64,000 nt of DNA from Pseudorhodobacter aquimaris (lineage in GTDB: Bacteria > Pseudomonadota > Alphaproteobacteria > Rhodobacterales > Rhodobacteraceae). Shown in pieces: positions 1-7,579 of this stretch. The notes under the pieces are model-generated. The model made no database searches, had not been told where the DNA came from, and saw only the letters and a list, made by a program, of their open reading frames with translations. Made by a program: the position numbers and the translations under genes. The stretch's first letter is position 1. Each line of letters starts with the position of its first letter. The stretch lies in assembly GCF_001202025.1 (NCBI RefSeq), contig NZ_LGHS01000041.1, positions 1 to 64,000 on the forward strand, in the 5' to 3' direction.

Positions 1-1
1 C

Positions 2-559
2 CTGAAGCGTGATAAACCCGAGCCATTGGCTGTGCCTGACAGACCCAATGAGACATGGTCGATGGATTTCATGGCTGATCAGCTCGCAGATGGGCGTTCG
101 ATCAGGACATTGAACGTGCTGGATGACTTTAATCGTGAAGGCTTATGTATTGAAGTGGACTTCTCGCTGCCCGCAGAGAGAGTTGTCAGAAGCTTAAACC
201 AGATCATCGAATGGCGCGGACAACCTCAGGCAATTCGAGTCGACAACGGCCCAGAATATGTGAGTGGAAAGCTTATGGAATGGGCTGAAAAACACAATGT
301 GCGGCTCGAATACATCCAGCCGGGCAAGCCTCAGCAAAACGCCTATATCGAACGCTATAATCGCACCGTTCGCGGCGAATGGCTGGGACAATACATCTTC
401 GAAACGATTGAGGAGGCACAAGACCAGGCGACTGAATGGCTCTGGACTTACAACAACGAGCGGCCCAACATTCCTCTCACGGTTTGCTTGCAAACCGTTG
501 CCGGACAGCGGGGCATCGGCGGCATAACTCCCGCAATGAAATTGAAAACAGCCGCATGA
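2..559 (+). CDS. IS3-family transposase OrfB, C-terminal part (5' end outside window)
   Basis: This is the catalytic integrase-core part of an IS3-family OrfB, probably of the IS407-like branch. The DDE residues are visible: Asp in [10 protein letters not shown], Asp in IRVDNGPEY and Glu in [15 protein letters not shown]. The usual C-terminal GGITPAMKL motif is present. The reading frame is open to the left edge (frame starting at base 2), so no start codon is shown; the TTG at 26 is only an internal codon. An oddity lies just before the GGITPAMKL motif. About 13 residues (bases about 472-510) appear extra compared with the family pattern YNNERPN-x-x-GGITPAM, and they are encoded by a sequence with a perfect 9-bp palindrome arm at 479-487/490-498. 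The frame is kept, so the protein may still be made, but the insertion falls in a conserved region. Confidence 0.85.
   Translation: MKRDKPEPLAVPDRPNETWSMDFMADQLADGRSIRTLNVLDDFNREGLCIEVDFSLPAERVVRSLNQIIEWRGQPQAIRVDNGPEYVSGKLMEWAEKHNVRLEYIQPGKPQQNAYIERYNRTVRGEWLGQYIFETIEEAQDQATEWLWTYNNERPNIPLTVCLQTVAGQRGIGGITPAMKLKTAA
479..498. repeat. Palindrome inside the transposase gene
   Basis: The arm ACGGTTTGC (479-487) is followed by two bases and its exact reverse complement GCAAACCGT (490-498). It sits in an apparent in-frame insertion of about 39 bases (472-510) in the transposase. It may be a small dispersed palindromic element; I saw no second copy in this window. Confidence 0.6.
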
Positions 560-600
560 ATTCTATGGCTGGACCCCATTAAAAATGGGGAGATTACCCA

Positions 601-1118
601 TCCTACATGGTGGATGGATGGGGTGACCTATGAAAAACCTCTTTCAATCAACGAAGTCGACATTCGTATTCAACAACTTCGAGGTGGCATTTTTTGAACA
701 CGGGCAATTGGTTCTTGCGTTTCTGCATTTGGGAACACTTCTTTCGCCATGCGATCCACCTTAAAAACCGATCCAAATCTCCGCGACTAAATCTGAAATC
801 AATGGCGCGTGAGGTTAAGCCTGTCGTGGCATGGGAGGATGGCAGGCGAACAGGCGGTTTGCGCCACAGTGCTGTTCGCCACCGTCGTTCTTGCGGGTCA
901 AACCACCCCCATCCGATTGCGATATGATCGCTTTTTCTGAACTTGGCGGCGGAGCAGGGAAAAGGTCCGGGAACAATTCTTGGAAATCGGCTTTGCAAAT
1001 CATCATCAGTCAGTCTCCTTCATACGTGGGGTTTGGGGAAAACGTAGTAACGCTGCGCGCGGGTATGTTCCTGTGCGTTGCCCCTTTGAATGGCATGGTG
1101 TGGGCGGATGGCCGACGA
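601..1118. other. Intergenic stretch without a supported gene
   Basis: I see no recognisable gene here. The only feature of note is a minus-strand ORF of 63 codons (815-1006). Its ATG is preceded by a good ribosome-binding sequence (AAGGAGACTGACTG before ATG), but its protein resembles nothing I know and could be the broken start of a lost gene. The stretch lies between an IS end and a small DUF1127 gene and looks like decayed accessory DNA. Confidence 0.4.
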
Positions 1119-1370
1119 TCAAATGCTTGGCTTGGGCGGTGCCAGCGGGGTCATCCGCAGCTCATGCGCGTCAAAGCCTTTTACAATGCGCTCGATATCA
1201 CTGCGCTCAATGCCGATATCCCTGAGCATCCAGTTGTCCATTGCGTTGAGGGCGGCGATCATCTTGCGTTGCTGCCATGTGCGGGCGGAACGCGTCAGCC
1301 AGCGACGAAGCAGACCGCCGACAGCATTGTGACCGATGACAGGGTGTGGGTAAGATGGCGTAGGATGCAT
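1119..1370 (-). CDS. Small DUF1127 (YjiS-like) protein
   Basis: This is an 83-residue protein. The C-terminal half carries the DUF1127 signature, with an Arg/Trp-rich helix (LLRRWLTRSARTWQQRK) followed by MLRDIGIERSDIERIV. The start at 1370 is chosen because CAGGAGAATGTC places an AGGAG eight bases before this ATG; the frame stays open upstream but has no such site there. Members of this family are short, often stress- or RNA-related proteins in alphaproteobacteria; the role of this one is unknown. No operon partner is visible. It stands alone between decayed DNA on both sides. Confidence 0.8.
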   Translation of the reverse strand: MHPTPSYPHPVIGHNAVGGLLRRWLTRSARTWQQRKMIAALNAMDNWMLRDIGIERSDIERIVKGFDAHELRMTPLAPPKPSI

Positions 1371-2189
1371 GACATTCTCCTGATGATGAGTAATGAATTC
1401 AGCACAAACCAAGGCACCAAACTGTCCCAAAACGCGGCGGGACCACATCTGAGCGAGCCTGAAAGCTTGGGCGGATTCTGATTTGATTTGTAAGAGACGT
1501 TAATGCCGCCGAGGCGGAAAGCGACATCGCGCAGTATGCCCGCCCGGGGTTACACCCGGTTCAGTCTGTTTCCTGCGTAAAGCAAGAACCTCATATCAAT
1601 ACTAAACATCATCATACCTTTCATATGGGCATTGAGGCGGGAGCTTTCAATCGGCCTCGGCCTGGTGGCGGCCCATTCGGCGCAAAAGCGCCCAAGGTGG
1701 GCCATTTATATGACAAGCGCGTGAAGTTATCTGCGGGCTGCCGGGCGTCAATTGACACGAACGCAGTGGGTACCTAGATTAGGATCATGATGAAGTCTGT
1801 AGATCATTTCCGGTCCCCTTTGCTGAACCGCCTACTTCCCCGGGCGGAGTAGGCGCGTTTGCGCCTGACGAACTCCCCGGGGCCTCCTCATAATCTTAAA
1901 ATGAGCGCGTGACGTTACAGCGTCCGAGGAGCAAAAATGATCAAAACCCATCTCCTTTTGCCGATAATATCCCCAGTAACAGTCTGCGACCGCTGCAAGC
2001 TGCGACCACGTTGAGCGGCCGGAATGATCGCGCTGCGTATCAGTGATACGCATGCATGTGTTGCTGACCGACATCATTAGCTGAAGCGCCGCAAATCCTG
2101 TGCCAATCCCACAACCCGATCCCGGGATAGGAGGCCTGCCAACAGGCCATCGTTTCAAGGACCTGCCCCATAAATATCCGAATATTTGA
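1371..2189. other. Long intergenic stretch with a hairpin cluster
   Basis: I find no supported gene in this stretch. The one structured element is at 1829-1865. The arms CGCCTACT (1829-1836) and AGTAGGCG (1848-1855) form a perfect 8-bp stem, and a second stem GGCGC (1852-1856)/GCGCC (1861-1865) competes for the same bases. The rest shows no conserved coding pattern. ORFs of 130-170 codons on the minus strand have no recognisable motifs and no convincing ribosome-binding site. Confidence 0.4.
1829..1865. repeat. Two mutually exclusive hairpins
   Basis: CGCCTACT at 1829-1836 pairs with AGTAGGCG at 1848-1855. GGCGC at 1852-1856 can instead pair with GCGCC at 1861-1865. The overlap means only one stem can form at a time. 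No neighbouring gene clearly uses it, so its role is open. Confidence 0.45.
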
Positions 2190-2210
2190 GAACCAAAAAA
2201 ACGCGAACCA

Positions 2211-2603
2211 GTGACCTGTAGCGACACGTCCGCCCATGTTGAAAGGCTGACGGATACCGTCATGTTGCGCAACACCGTATTGGCCGACCGCATGCTCGAA
2301 GAGCTTGGCCACGCGAGGAGTATCAAGCCGAACGATATGCCCAAAGATATTGTCTCGATCGGCAGTACCGTGACCTACCGCGATGAAGCAGCAGGCAAGA
2401 TCCAGACTGTAACGCTGGTTTATCCTGAACATGCCAACCCTATGGACCAGCGGGTCTCGATTATGACACCCGTCGGTGTGGCGCTTTTGGGGCTATCGGT
2501 CGGGGCCGCTTTTTACTGCGATACAGGCTGCGACCAGCGCCGCCTGTTGACGGTCATGGGGGTATTGCGACCATCCGCAAACGAAAGCGGTGATCTGTCA
2601 TAG
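2211..2603 (+). CDS. rnk: Rnk-like GreA/GreB C-terminal-domain protein
   Basis: This 130-residue protein resembles Rnk, the nucleoside-diphosphate-kinase regulator related to the C-terminal domain of the transcript-cleavage factors GreA/GreB. The diagnostic stretch is VSIGSTVTYRD, then VTLVYPEHAN, then the typical PVGVALLGLSVG and a final VMGVLRP. The N-terminal helix region (DRMLEELGHARSI) is also family-like. The start is uncertain. The open frame begins only after a TGA at 2187-2189 and contains no ATG; the first usable start is GTG at 2211, without a clear ribosome-binding site. The residues encoded before it (PKKREPV) look like part of the natural protein, so the original start may have been lost. 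Rnk proteins bind RNA polymerase; I infer that general role only. Confidence 0.7.
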   Translation: MTCSDTSAHVERLTDTVMLRNTVLADRMLEELGHARSIKPNDMPKDIVSIGSTVTYRDEAAGKIQTVTLVYPEHANPMDQRVSIMTPVGVALLGLSVGAAFYCDTGCDQRRLLTVMGVLRPSANESGDLS

Positions 2604-2722
2604 CCCCCGATCCTCTTAAGCCCCGAGCAGCCAAGCCAGTGTTGCAATCCTCACTGACGCGTTTGTTCGAGGCACTATCAGACATCTTCCATCCTCAATA
2701 ATCTTATTCCGGAGTGAGGCCA

Positions 2723-2956
2723 GTGCCACCACAATCCAGCCGCAATCATTGTACGTCTTGCCATCAGATGCTTCCTAGGTCAGCAGCGTTTCGCTGCCCC
2801 TTCTGCCGTGCACATATCCAGCCCTGCAAACTGTCTTTTGGCACGACCTGTAACCTGTGCGGCGATCCGATACCGCGTGCACATGCGGGGAAATGCCCGT
2901 GTCTTACGGTTGCTAACCTCAATTATGCCAGAGAACCTGAAAGGAGACAAAAGTGA
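2723..2956 (+). CDS. Small cysteine-rich (zinc-ribbon-like) protein
   Basis: This protein of about 77 residues carries four cysteine-pair motifs: CTSC, CPFC, CNLC and CPC. They read like two small zinc ribbons. I do not recognise a named family. A GTG at 2723 is preceded at a proper distance by GGAGTGAGG; GTG at 2714 is an alternative. Its stop overlaps the GTG start of the following mechanosensitive channel gene (GTGA at 2953-2956), a typical sign of translational coupling. This supports it as a real gene and places it in one operon with the channel. Confidence 0.55.
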   Translation: MPPQSSRNHCTSCHQMLPRSAAFRCPFCRAHIQPCKLSFGTTCNLCGDPIPRAHAGKCPCLTVANLNYAREPERRQK

Positions 2957-3885
2957 CCGCAAAACATCATGCCCGCCGCCTTGTGTGGCCGACAGCCCTT
3001 GTGATTTTAACGCTCGGATTGGTGACGTTCCTGTTTTATACGGACATCAGCGCCCTTGTCGAAGATGGCGAAACCTTGATGCTGGGGGTCACGGGGCTGG
3101 CCTATTTTGCTGTGGCATGGTTTGCCAGCCGGCTTTTGGCGCTTGTGCTGGATCAGGCAACGGCGCGTCGACGGCGCTATCCGCGACTGCTCAAGGACTT
3201 GATCGCAGTGATGCTGTTTCTCTTTGCATTTGCGGCAACAGTGGCCTTGTTCATGGGACAGGGGGCGACAGGCGCGCTGGCCGGGTCGGGTCTGGTTATT
3301 GCGATGCTGGGTTTTGCCATACGAAACGTGGTGGCCGATACGCTGTCGGGGATTGCCCTCGGTGTCGAGGGGCCCTTTCGCATCGGTGACTGGGTCGATA
3401 TCGTCGGGCTGGCGCGCGGTAAAGTCGTTTAGATCGGCTGGCGCACCACGCGCGTTCTGACGCGTGACCAAACGTATCTGATTATTCCCAACAGTGCGAT
3501 CGCGCGCCAACGCATCACCAATTATTCCGCGCCAAAGCCGCAATATCGCGCACAAGTCTCTATTATGCTTGATCATGTGATACCGATTGAACTGGCAAAA
3601 GAAGTCATGCTGGGTGCTGTGAAAGAGGCAAAGCTCATTCAGCAGGATCCGGCCCCGGATGTGCGCGTGTTGTCCTATGACGAGGGCGGGATCGTCTATG
3701 GGCTGCGCTACTGGCTGACACGTTTTGACCGGGATATTGACTGCCGCGATGAAGTCTATAGCTTGATCGATAACGCCTTGCGCAAAATTGGCAACACAAT
3801 GCCACATCGACGTATCGAACTGGTTCCAGCCGAAGCACATGATTTCGACAAACTAGAGGGATTGGACTTCATAAAACCATCATAA
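2953..3885 (+). pseudogene. MscS-type mechanosensitive channel, interrupted by an amber codon
   Basis: This reads as one MscS-family channel of about 310 residues except for a TAG at 3430-3432 (codon 160). The N-terminal half has three membrane segments (about residues 11-29, 43-66 and 80-100) and the pore helix region rich in Gly/Ala, ending in the family motif FRIGDWVDIVG. After the TAG the same frame continues with IGWRTTRVLTRDQTYLIIPN, the middle beta domain, and the C-terminal domain. In homologs this spot usually reads GKVVEIGWRTT, so GAG to TAG is the simplest change. Without suppression the product stops before the cytoplasmic cage and should not form a channel. The start is the GTG that overlaps the upstream stop. 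Confidence 0.8.
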
Positions 3886-3901
3886 GCCACAAAGGCTGGT
3901 T

Positions 3902-3986
3902 AACGGGCCACTTGCCCGTTCGCAACTGTGCGCCTTGCACAGCATGGGGCGCAGCATATCGTGGATATCTGGCGTGCCTGATATCC
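3902..3986 (+). promoter_or_regulatory. Hairpin-rich spacer/leader before the 8-TM gene
   Basis: The spacer holds a perfect 7-bp stem AACGGGC (3902-3908)/GCCCGTT (3914-3920), a GCGCC/GGCGC stem further on, and a second perfect 7-bp stem GGATATC (3963-3969)/GATATCC (3980-3986). The last lies about 20 bases before the start codon at 4006, close to GGGAAG. The first could end transcription of the channel operon; the last could affect translation of the next gene. No T-run follows the first stem, so a terminator is not certain. Confidence 0.4.
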
Positions 3987-4005
3987 ATAAAGGGAAGTAA
4001 CCCAC

Positions 4006-4800
4006 ATGTCTTCTGATCTGCTCGTTGAGCTTTTGGTCCGGGTTTTTGCAACCGCAGGGATCGTCATCGGCATCACATTATCGGTTGAGCGGCTTGGCCC
4101 GAAGATCGGCGGTGCGCTTGCTGGTTTGCCCATTGTCATCGGCCCTGCCTTTTTCTTTATTGTGCGCGATCACAGCATTGAATTTAGTGCGAATGCGGCC
4201 GCGGCTTCCTTGATTTCCCTTGCCGCGACACAGGCGTTTTTACTGGCGTATATCTTTGTTGCGGCCAGATCAAGGGCGGCGATTTTGGCAGCCACCTTGG
4301 CTTGGGCAGTCTGCGCTTGGGGGTTGTCTTGGGTTGCGCCATCGCCCTGGACCGGATTGCTGATTTTCCTGCCTGCAATGATTGCGGTGCGTATCCTGTC
4401 GCGCAGGTTCGTGCGGCCCTTTACGCCAGGCCGCGCAAAGGGAACCCTGACCTTGTTGGTTATACGCGGTGTTGCCGCAGGCTTGCTTGTGGCCGGGGTC
4501 ACTGCGGCCTCGTGGCAGCTTGGACCTGTATGGGCAGGGCTGCTTATTTCCTATCCTGTCGGCCTGACCGTTATTTCGATGACCATTCACCACCGTTCCG
4601 GCGCGGATATGGTGATATCAACGTTGCGGGCGGTTATGTTGGGGGTGCTCAGCCCGGTTGCCTTCACATTTGTGCTTGCGGTTTTGTTGGAACCTTTGGG
4701 GCCGGTTCTGGCGTTCGCCCTTGCCCTTATTGCCGGGGTTCTGGCCACCTCTGGGCTGATCCTCGTGGCACCAAAGAAACCGGATACGGCACGGAGCTAA
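4006..4800 (+). CDS. Unknown integral membrane protein (about 8 TM segments)
   Basis: This 264-residue, very hydrophobic protein has about eight predicted membrane segments. GGGAAGTAACCCAC before ATG gives an acceptable ribosome-binding site. The two halves show a similar motif, GGALAGLPIVIGPAFFFI near residue 35 and WAGLLISYPVGLTVISM near residue 175. This suggests an inverted or tandem duplication such as small transporters have. I do not recognise a named family. The C-terminus is short and charged (PKKPDTARS), as in cytoplasmic tails. It stands alone, followed by a long inverted repeat and convergent to the aldehyde dehydrogenase gene. Confidence 0.75.
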   Translation: MSSDLLVELLVRVFATAGIVIGITLSVERLGPKIGGALAGLPIVIGPAFFFIVRDHSIEFSANAAAASLISLAATQAFLLAYIFVAARSRAAILAATLAWAVCAWGLSWVAPSPWTGLLIFLPAMIAVRILSRRFVRPFTPGRAKGTLTLLVIRGVAAGLLVAGVTAASWQLGPVWAGLLISYPVGLTVISMTIHHRSGADMVISTLRAVMLGVLSPVAFTFVLAVLLEPLGPVLAFALALIAGVLATSGLILVAPKKPDTARS

Positions 4801-4821
4801 GCGCGTATCTTGGCGCGACAG

Positions 4822-4862
4822 ACCTGCCCCCAATCCATCAAAATTTGCAATTGGGGGCAGGT
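4822..4862. terminator. Long inverted repeat between convergent genes
   Basis: ACCTGCCCCCAAT (4822-4834) is perfectly complementary to ATTGGGGGCAGGT (4850-4862), a 13-bp stem with a 15-base loop. It lies between the 8-TM gene and the convergent aldA-like gene. TAAAAA follows on the plus strand, with no strong T-run, so a bidirectional terminator is likely but not certain. Confidence 0.6.
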
Positions 4863-4905
4863 TAAAAACTGTCGTGAGGGTACGGATTTATATAAGGTCG
4901 CGCAG

Positions 4906-6381
4906 CTATTCCTGAATATACACGACCTGAGTCACCATAAATTCGTAAAGCCCGTGCTTGCCATCGGCCCCACCAATGCCCGACTTTCGGTGACCAGCGT
5001 GATAGCCCTGCATCGCCTCAAAATTCTCGCGGTTGATATAGGTTTCACCGAACTTCAGCTCACGCGCGGCCTGCATGGCCGAACTGAGATCGCGGGTATA
5101 GATCGAGGACGTCAGCCCATAGTCGCTGTCATTTGCGAGGGCGATGGCCTCATCAAGGGTATCGACCGCCTGAACAGGCAGCACCGGTCCGAATGTTTCG
5201 CGTCGCATGATGTCCATCTCATGGGTCGCGCCTGTGATCACTGTTGGCTGGAAATGGAACCCCTGCCCCAGATCGGCGGGTTTGCCGCCGCAAACGATGG
5301 TTGCGCCCTGCTCTTGGGCCAGATCGACCGCCGCGGTCACCTTGTCCAAGCCCGCCTTATTGACCAGCGGTCCCATATGCAGGTCGTCCTGCTCTGACGG
5401 ATCGCCATAGCGGGTGGCCTCAAAATGGGCGGTCAGCTTTTCGACAAAAAGATCATGGACCTCACGCGCGACATAGACCCGTTCCGCGCAGTTGCAGACC
5501 TGTCCGGTATTGATGATGCGTGAATCATAGATTGCATTGGCCGCCAGATCGAGATCGGCATCCTTCAGCACAATCGCCGGGGCTTTGCCGCCCAGTTCCA
5601 GATTGACCTTGGTCAGGTTCTTGCCCGCCACCTGCATGATATGCGATCCGGTCCCCACGCTGCCCGTAAAGGTGATCAAATCCACCCCGGGATGGGAAAT
5701 CAAGGCTTCACCGGCCACAGCCCCCCGTCCGCCGACAAGATTGAACACCCCCTTGGGCAGATCGGTCTCGGCCAGCAACTCGGCAAAGAGATAGGCGTTG
5801 ATCGGGGTTTCTTCGCTTGGTTTGATGACAATGGTGTTGCCCGTGACCAGCGCGGGGGCCAGTTTACGTGCAATCAGGAAAAACGGAAAGTTCCAAGGCA
5901 GGATGCCAGCCACAACCCCAACCGGCTTGCGCAAAAGCAGCATGGTTTCTTTGGGGCGGTCGCTGGTCAGGACTTCGCCCTCAATACGGCGTGCCCATTC
6001 GGCCATGTAGTCGATGTAATCCGCGGTGAAATCGACCTCAACCTGCGCCAGACCGCGCACCTTGCCCTGTTCCTTGACGATGATATCGGCCAACTCAAGG
6101 CGGTGCTCGCGCAGCTTGGCCGAGATTTTGCGCAGATAACCGGCACGCTCGATCGCTGGGAGTTTTTCCCACGGCCCCTGTGCGCGGCGCGCCGCCTGAA
6201 CCGCCCTGTCAACGGTCTCGGCGCTTGTTTCGGGGATACGGCCCAAAAGTGCCGCATTGGCGGGGTTGAGGACGTCGATCATATCGCCGTCATTGGCGAC
6301 AAAGGCCCCGTCGATATAGTTGCGGTAATCCTGTGGGTCGCTGGAAAAACGCTCGGCAGTTTTACGCAAAGCTGTGGTCAT
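4906..6381 (-). CDS. aldA: Lactaldehyde/glycolaldehyde-type aldehyde dehydrogenase (AldA-like)
   Basis: This is an NAD(P)-dependent aldehyde dehydrogenase of about 491 residues. It follows E. coli AldA closely along its whole length, for example FTADYIDYMAEWARR, LPWNFPFFLIARK and the C-terminal INRENFEAMQG and KSGIGGADGKHGL. Key residues are visible: Asn164 (WNFP), Lys187 (VIKPSE), general base Glu262 (LELGGKAP) and nucleophile Cys295 (TGQVCNCAERVYV). AldA enzymes oxidise lactaldehyde or glycolaldehyde to lactate or glycolate; the exact substrate here is inferred. The ATG at 6381 is chosen because GAGGAGGAAATCAAA precedes it. The regulator gene immediately upstream on the same strand ends in its own terminator, so aldA probably has its own promoter at 6382-6470. 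Confidence 0.88.
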   Translation of the reverse strand: MTTALRKTAERFSSDPQDYRNYIDGAFVANDGDMIDVLNPANAALLGRIPETSAETVDRAVQAARRAQGPWEKLPAIERAGYLRKISAKLREHRLELADIIVKEQGKVRGLAQVEVDFTADYIDYMAEWARRIEGEVLTSDRPKETMLLLRKPVGVVAGILPWNFPFFLIARKLAPALVTGNTIVIKPSEETPINAYLFAELLAETDLPKGVFNLVGGRGAVAGEALISHPGVDLITFTGSVGTGSHIMQVAGKNLTKVNLELGGKAPAIVLKDADLDLAANAIYDSRIINTGQVCNCAERVYVAREVHDLFVEKLTAHFEATRYGDPSEQDDLHMGPLVNKAGLDKVTAAVDLAQEQGATIVCGGKPADLGQGFHFQPTVITGATHEMDIMRRETFGPVLPVQAVDTLDEAIALANDSDYGLTSSIYTRDLSSAMQAARELKFGETYINRENFEAMQGYHAGHRKSGIGGADGKHGLYEFMVTQVVYIQE

Positions 6382-6476
6382 TTTGATTTCCTCCTCTAAG
6401 GCATTGCTGCCATTTTCTGAAGAAAGTCTTGAGGCCATTGTGCAAAGACGCAATACGCGGCCTGCATACCGACTTT

Positions 6477-6504
6477 AAAAACCGGTTCATATTTGAGCCG
6501 GTTT
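6477..6504 (-). terminator. Rho-independent terminator of the GAF-Fis regulator gene
   Basis: Read on the minus strand, AAACCGG, a 12-base loop, CCGGTTT and further T residues form a stem with a T-tract. It begins 8 bases after the stop codon of the regulator gene and separates it from aldA. Confidence 0.7.
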
Positions 6505-6511
6505 CAGGGCC

Positions 6512-7483
6512 TTAGTTCAGGTGACGGCGGTCAAGCCTGTGGATATTGAGTTTGCGCTTGATCGTTGCGTGGCTGATGTTCAGATTGCGTGCGGTCGCTG
6601 TGACATTGCCGCCGTTGCGAATAAGCCAACGTCGCAAGACGCCGTATTCGGCCCCCTGCAATGTTTCATCCGCGCTATCCAGAGATCTGGCAAAAAGATC
6701 GCCCGCGATGACCCCCGCCTTCAAATCCGCAGCTGTCAGGTCAAAGATACGCCTTGCGCCGCGTGTGGCCCCGATGATCACATCATCAGGGTCCACCGCA
6801 ATCAAGATCGCTCCCGAACGGGTTTCACCGGGAACAGAGATGATCCGCTCGCCGGCAAAGCTTTGGTGGAAATGATCGATCTCGATCTGCCGGGTTGCAT
6901 CCGAGATACCTGGCATCAACAAACCGACAGGGGCCTCTTCACTGCCGCGGCCATAGTAGGTGATATTCGCGGCCCCCGCCAGCGTCCCCTGGTCGTCGAA
7001 AAACGGTGCAGACACGCAGGTGATGCGTAGCGCGTTGGTGTAAAAATGCTGATCCGGCCGGACGTATAGTGCGCGGCGTTCGACCAGCGACGTGCCAATT
7101 CCATTGGTGCCGCTTTGTGCCTCGCTCCAGTCCACCCCTTCGCAAAGACCATGTTGGCGCAGGTCCGGCATATCGACGTCAGGCCCCCAACACAGCACCG
7201 GAACACCCTGCGCATTGCTGACCAGCACACAGACCCCCCGATTTCCCAGTGCGTGCCGCAAACGTTCCAGGGTGGGCGCCGCGCTGGCAAGCATAGGTGC
7301 CAGCGGTTCGGACAGTCGGCGCAGCTCGGTGTCGGTGATGCGCTCCGGCTTGGGCGGCGCCTCTGGGTCGAGGCCGTGCAGATGCGCGCAGCGATGCCAA
7401 GACGCCGCAAGCGGCAAGCGCGCCATATCCTTGGTCGCAATAGTTTGGCGTACATGCGCGGCATGCGAGATCAAATCCGTCAT
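6512..7483 (-). CDS. GAF-Fis transcriptional regulator lacking the AAA+ domain
   Basis: This 323-residue regulator has a GAF-type sensor (about residues 65-178) with the pattern of AcoR/DhaR-type activators, such as GVDWSEAQSGTNGIGTSL and CVSAPFFDDQG. It then has a short linker region (about 215-265) and a C-terminal Fis-type helix-turn-helix (about 279-323, GGNVTATARNLNISHATIKRKL). AcoR-type activators normally carry a sigma-54-contacting AAA+ ATPase between sensor and DNA-binding domain. Here no Walker A or GAFTGA motif is present, so it must work by another route. Placed directly before aldA on the same strand, it is a candidate regulator of that gene, responding to an aldehyde or alcohol; this is inference from position. 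Confidence 0.82.
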   Translation of the reverse strand: MTDLISHAAHVRQTIATKDMARLPLAASWHRCAHLHGLDPEAPPKPERITDTELRRLSEPLAPMLASAAPTLERLRHALGNRGVCVLVSNAQGVPVLCWGPDVDMPDLRQHGLCEGVDWSEAQSGTNGIGTSLVERRALYVRPDQHFYTNALRITCVSAPFFDDQGTLAGAANITYYGRGSEEAPVGLLMPGISDATRQIEIDHFHQSFAGERIISVPGETRSGAILIAVDPDDVIIGATRGARRIFDLTAADLKAGVIAGDLFARSLDSADETLQGAEYGVLRRWLIRNGGNVTATARNLNISHATIKRKLNIHRLDRRHLN

Positions 7484-7579
7484 CGCCCCCTCCTCCCTTC
7501 TGCCGCTGATCTGGGAGCAAACCGGCGGCGTAATTGTTCTTCAGGTTACTCTTGGGCGGGGAGGTGTCAACTCCTTGCG

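Larger units (their letters stand above)
1..600 (+). mobile_element. Right-hand part of an IS3-family insertion sequence
   Basis: The window opens inside an IS3-family element. Its transposase reads into the window from the left edge. Downstream of the stop codon, positions 570-600 look like the terminal inverted repeat. The strand ends in CCCA at 600, and the reverse complement begins TGGGTAATCTCCCC, which fits the TG...CA ends of IS3 elements. A perfect stem (CCCCATT 574-580, AATGGGG 584-590) lies inside this end. The left end lies outside the window, so the boundary at 600 is inferred from the CA rule and not from a matched pair of ends. Confidence 0.7.

Noticed and set aside
831-1481. Plus-strand ORF of 216 codons
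   Set aside because: It overlaps the DUF1127 gene on the other strand, which has both a family signature and a ribosome-binding site.
1832-2344. Minus-strand ORF of 170 codons
   Set aside because: It overlaps the start of the Rnk-like gene, lacks a ribosome-binding site and has no family pattern.
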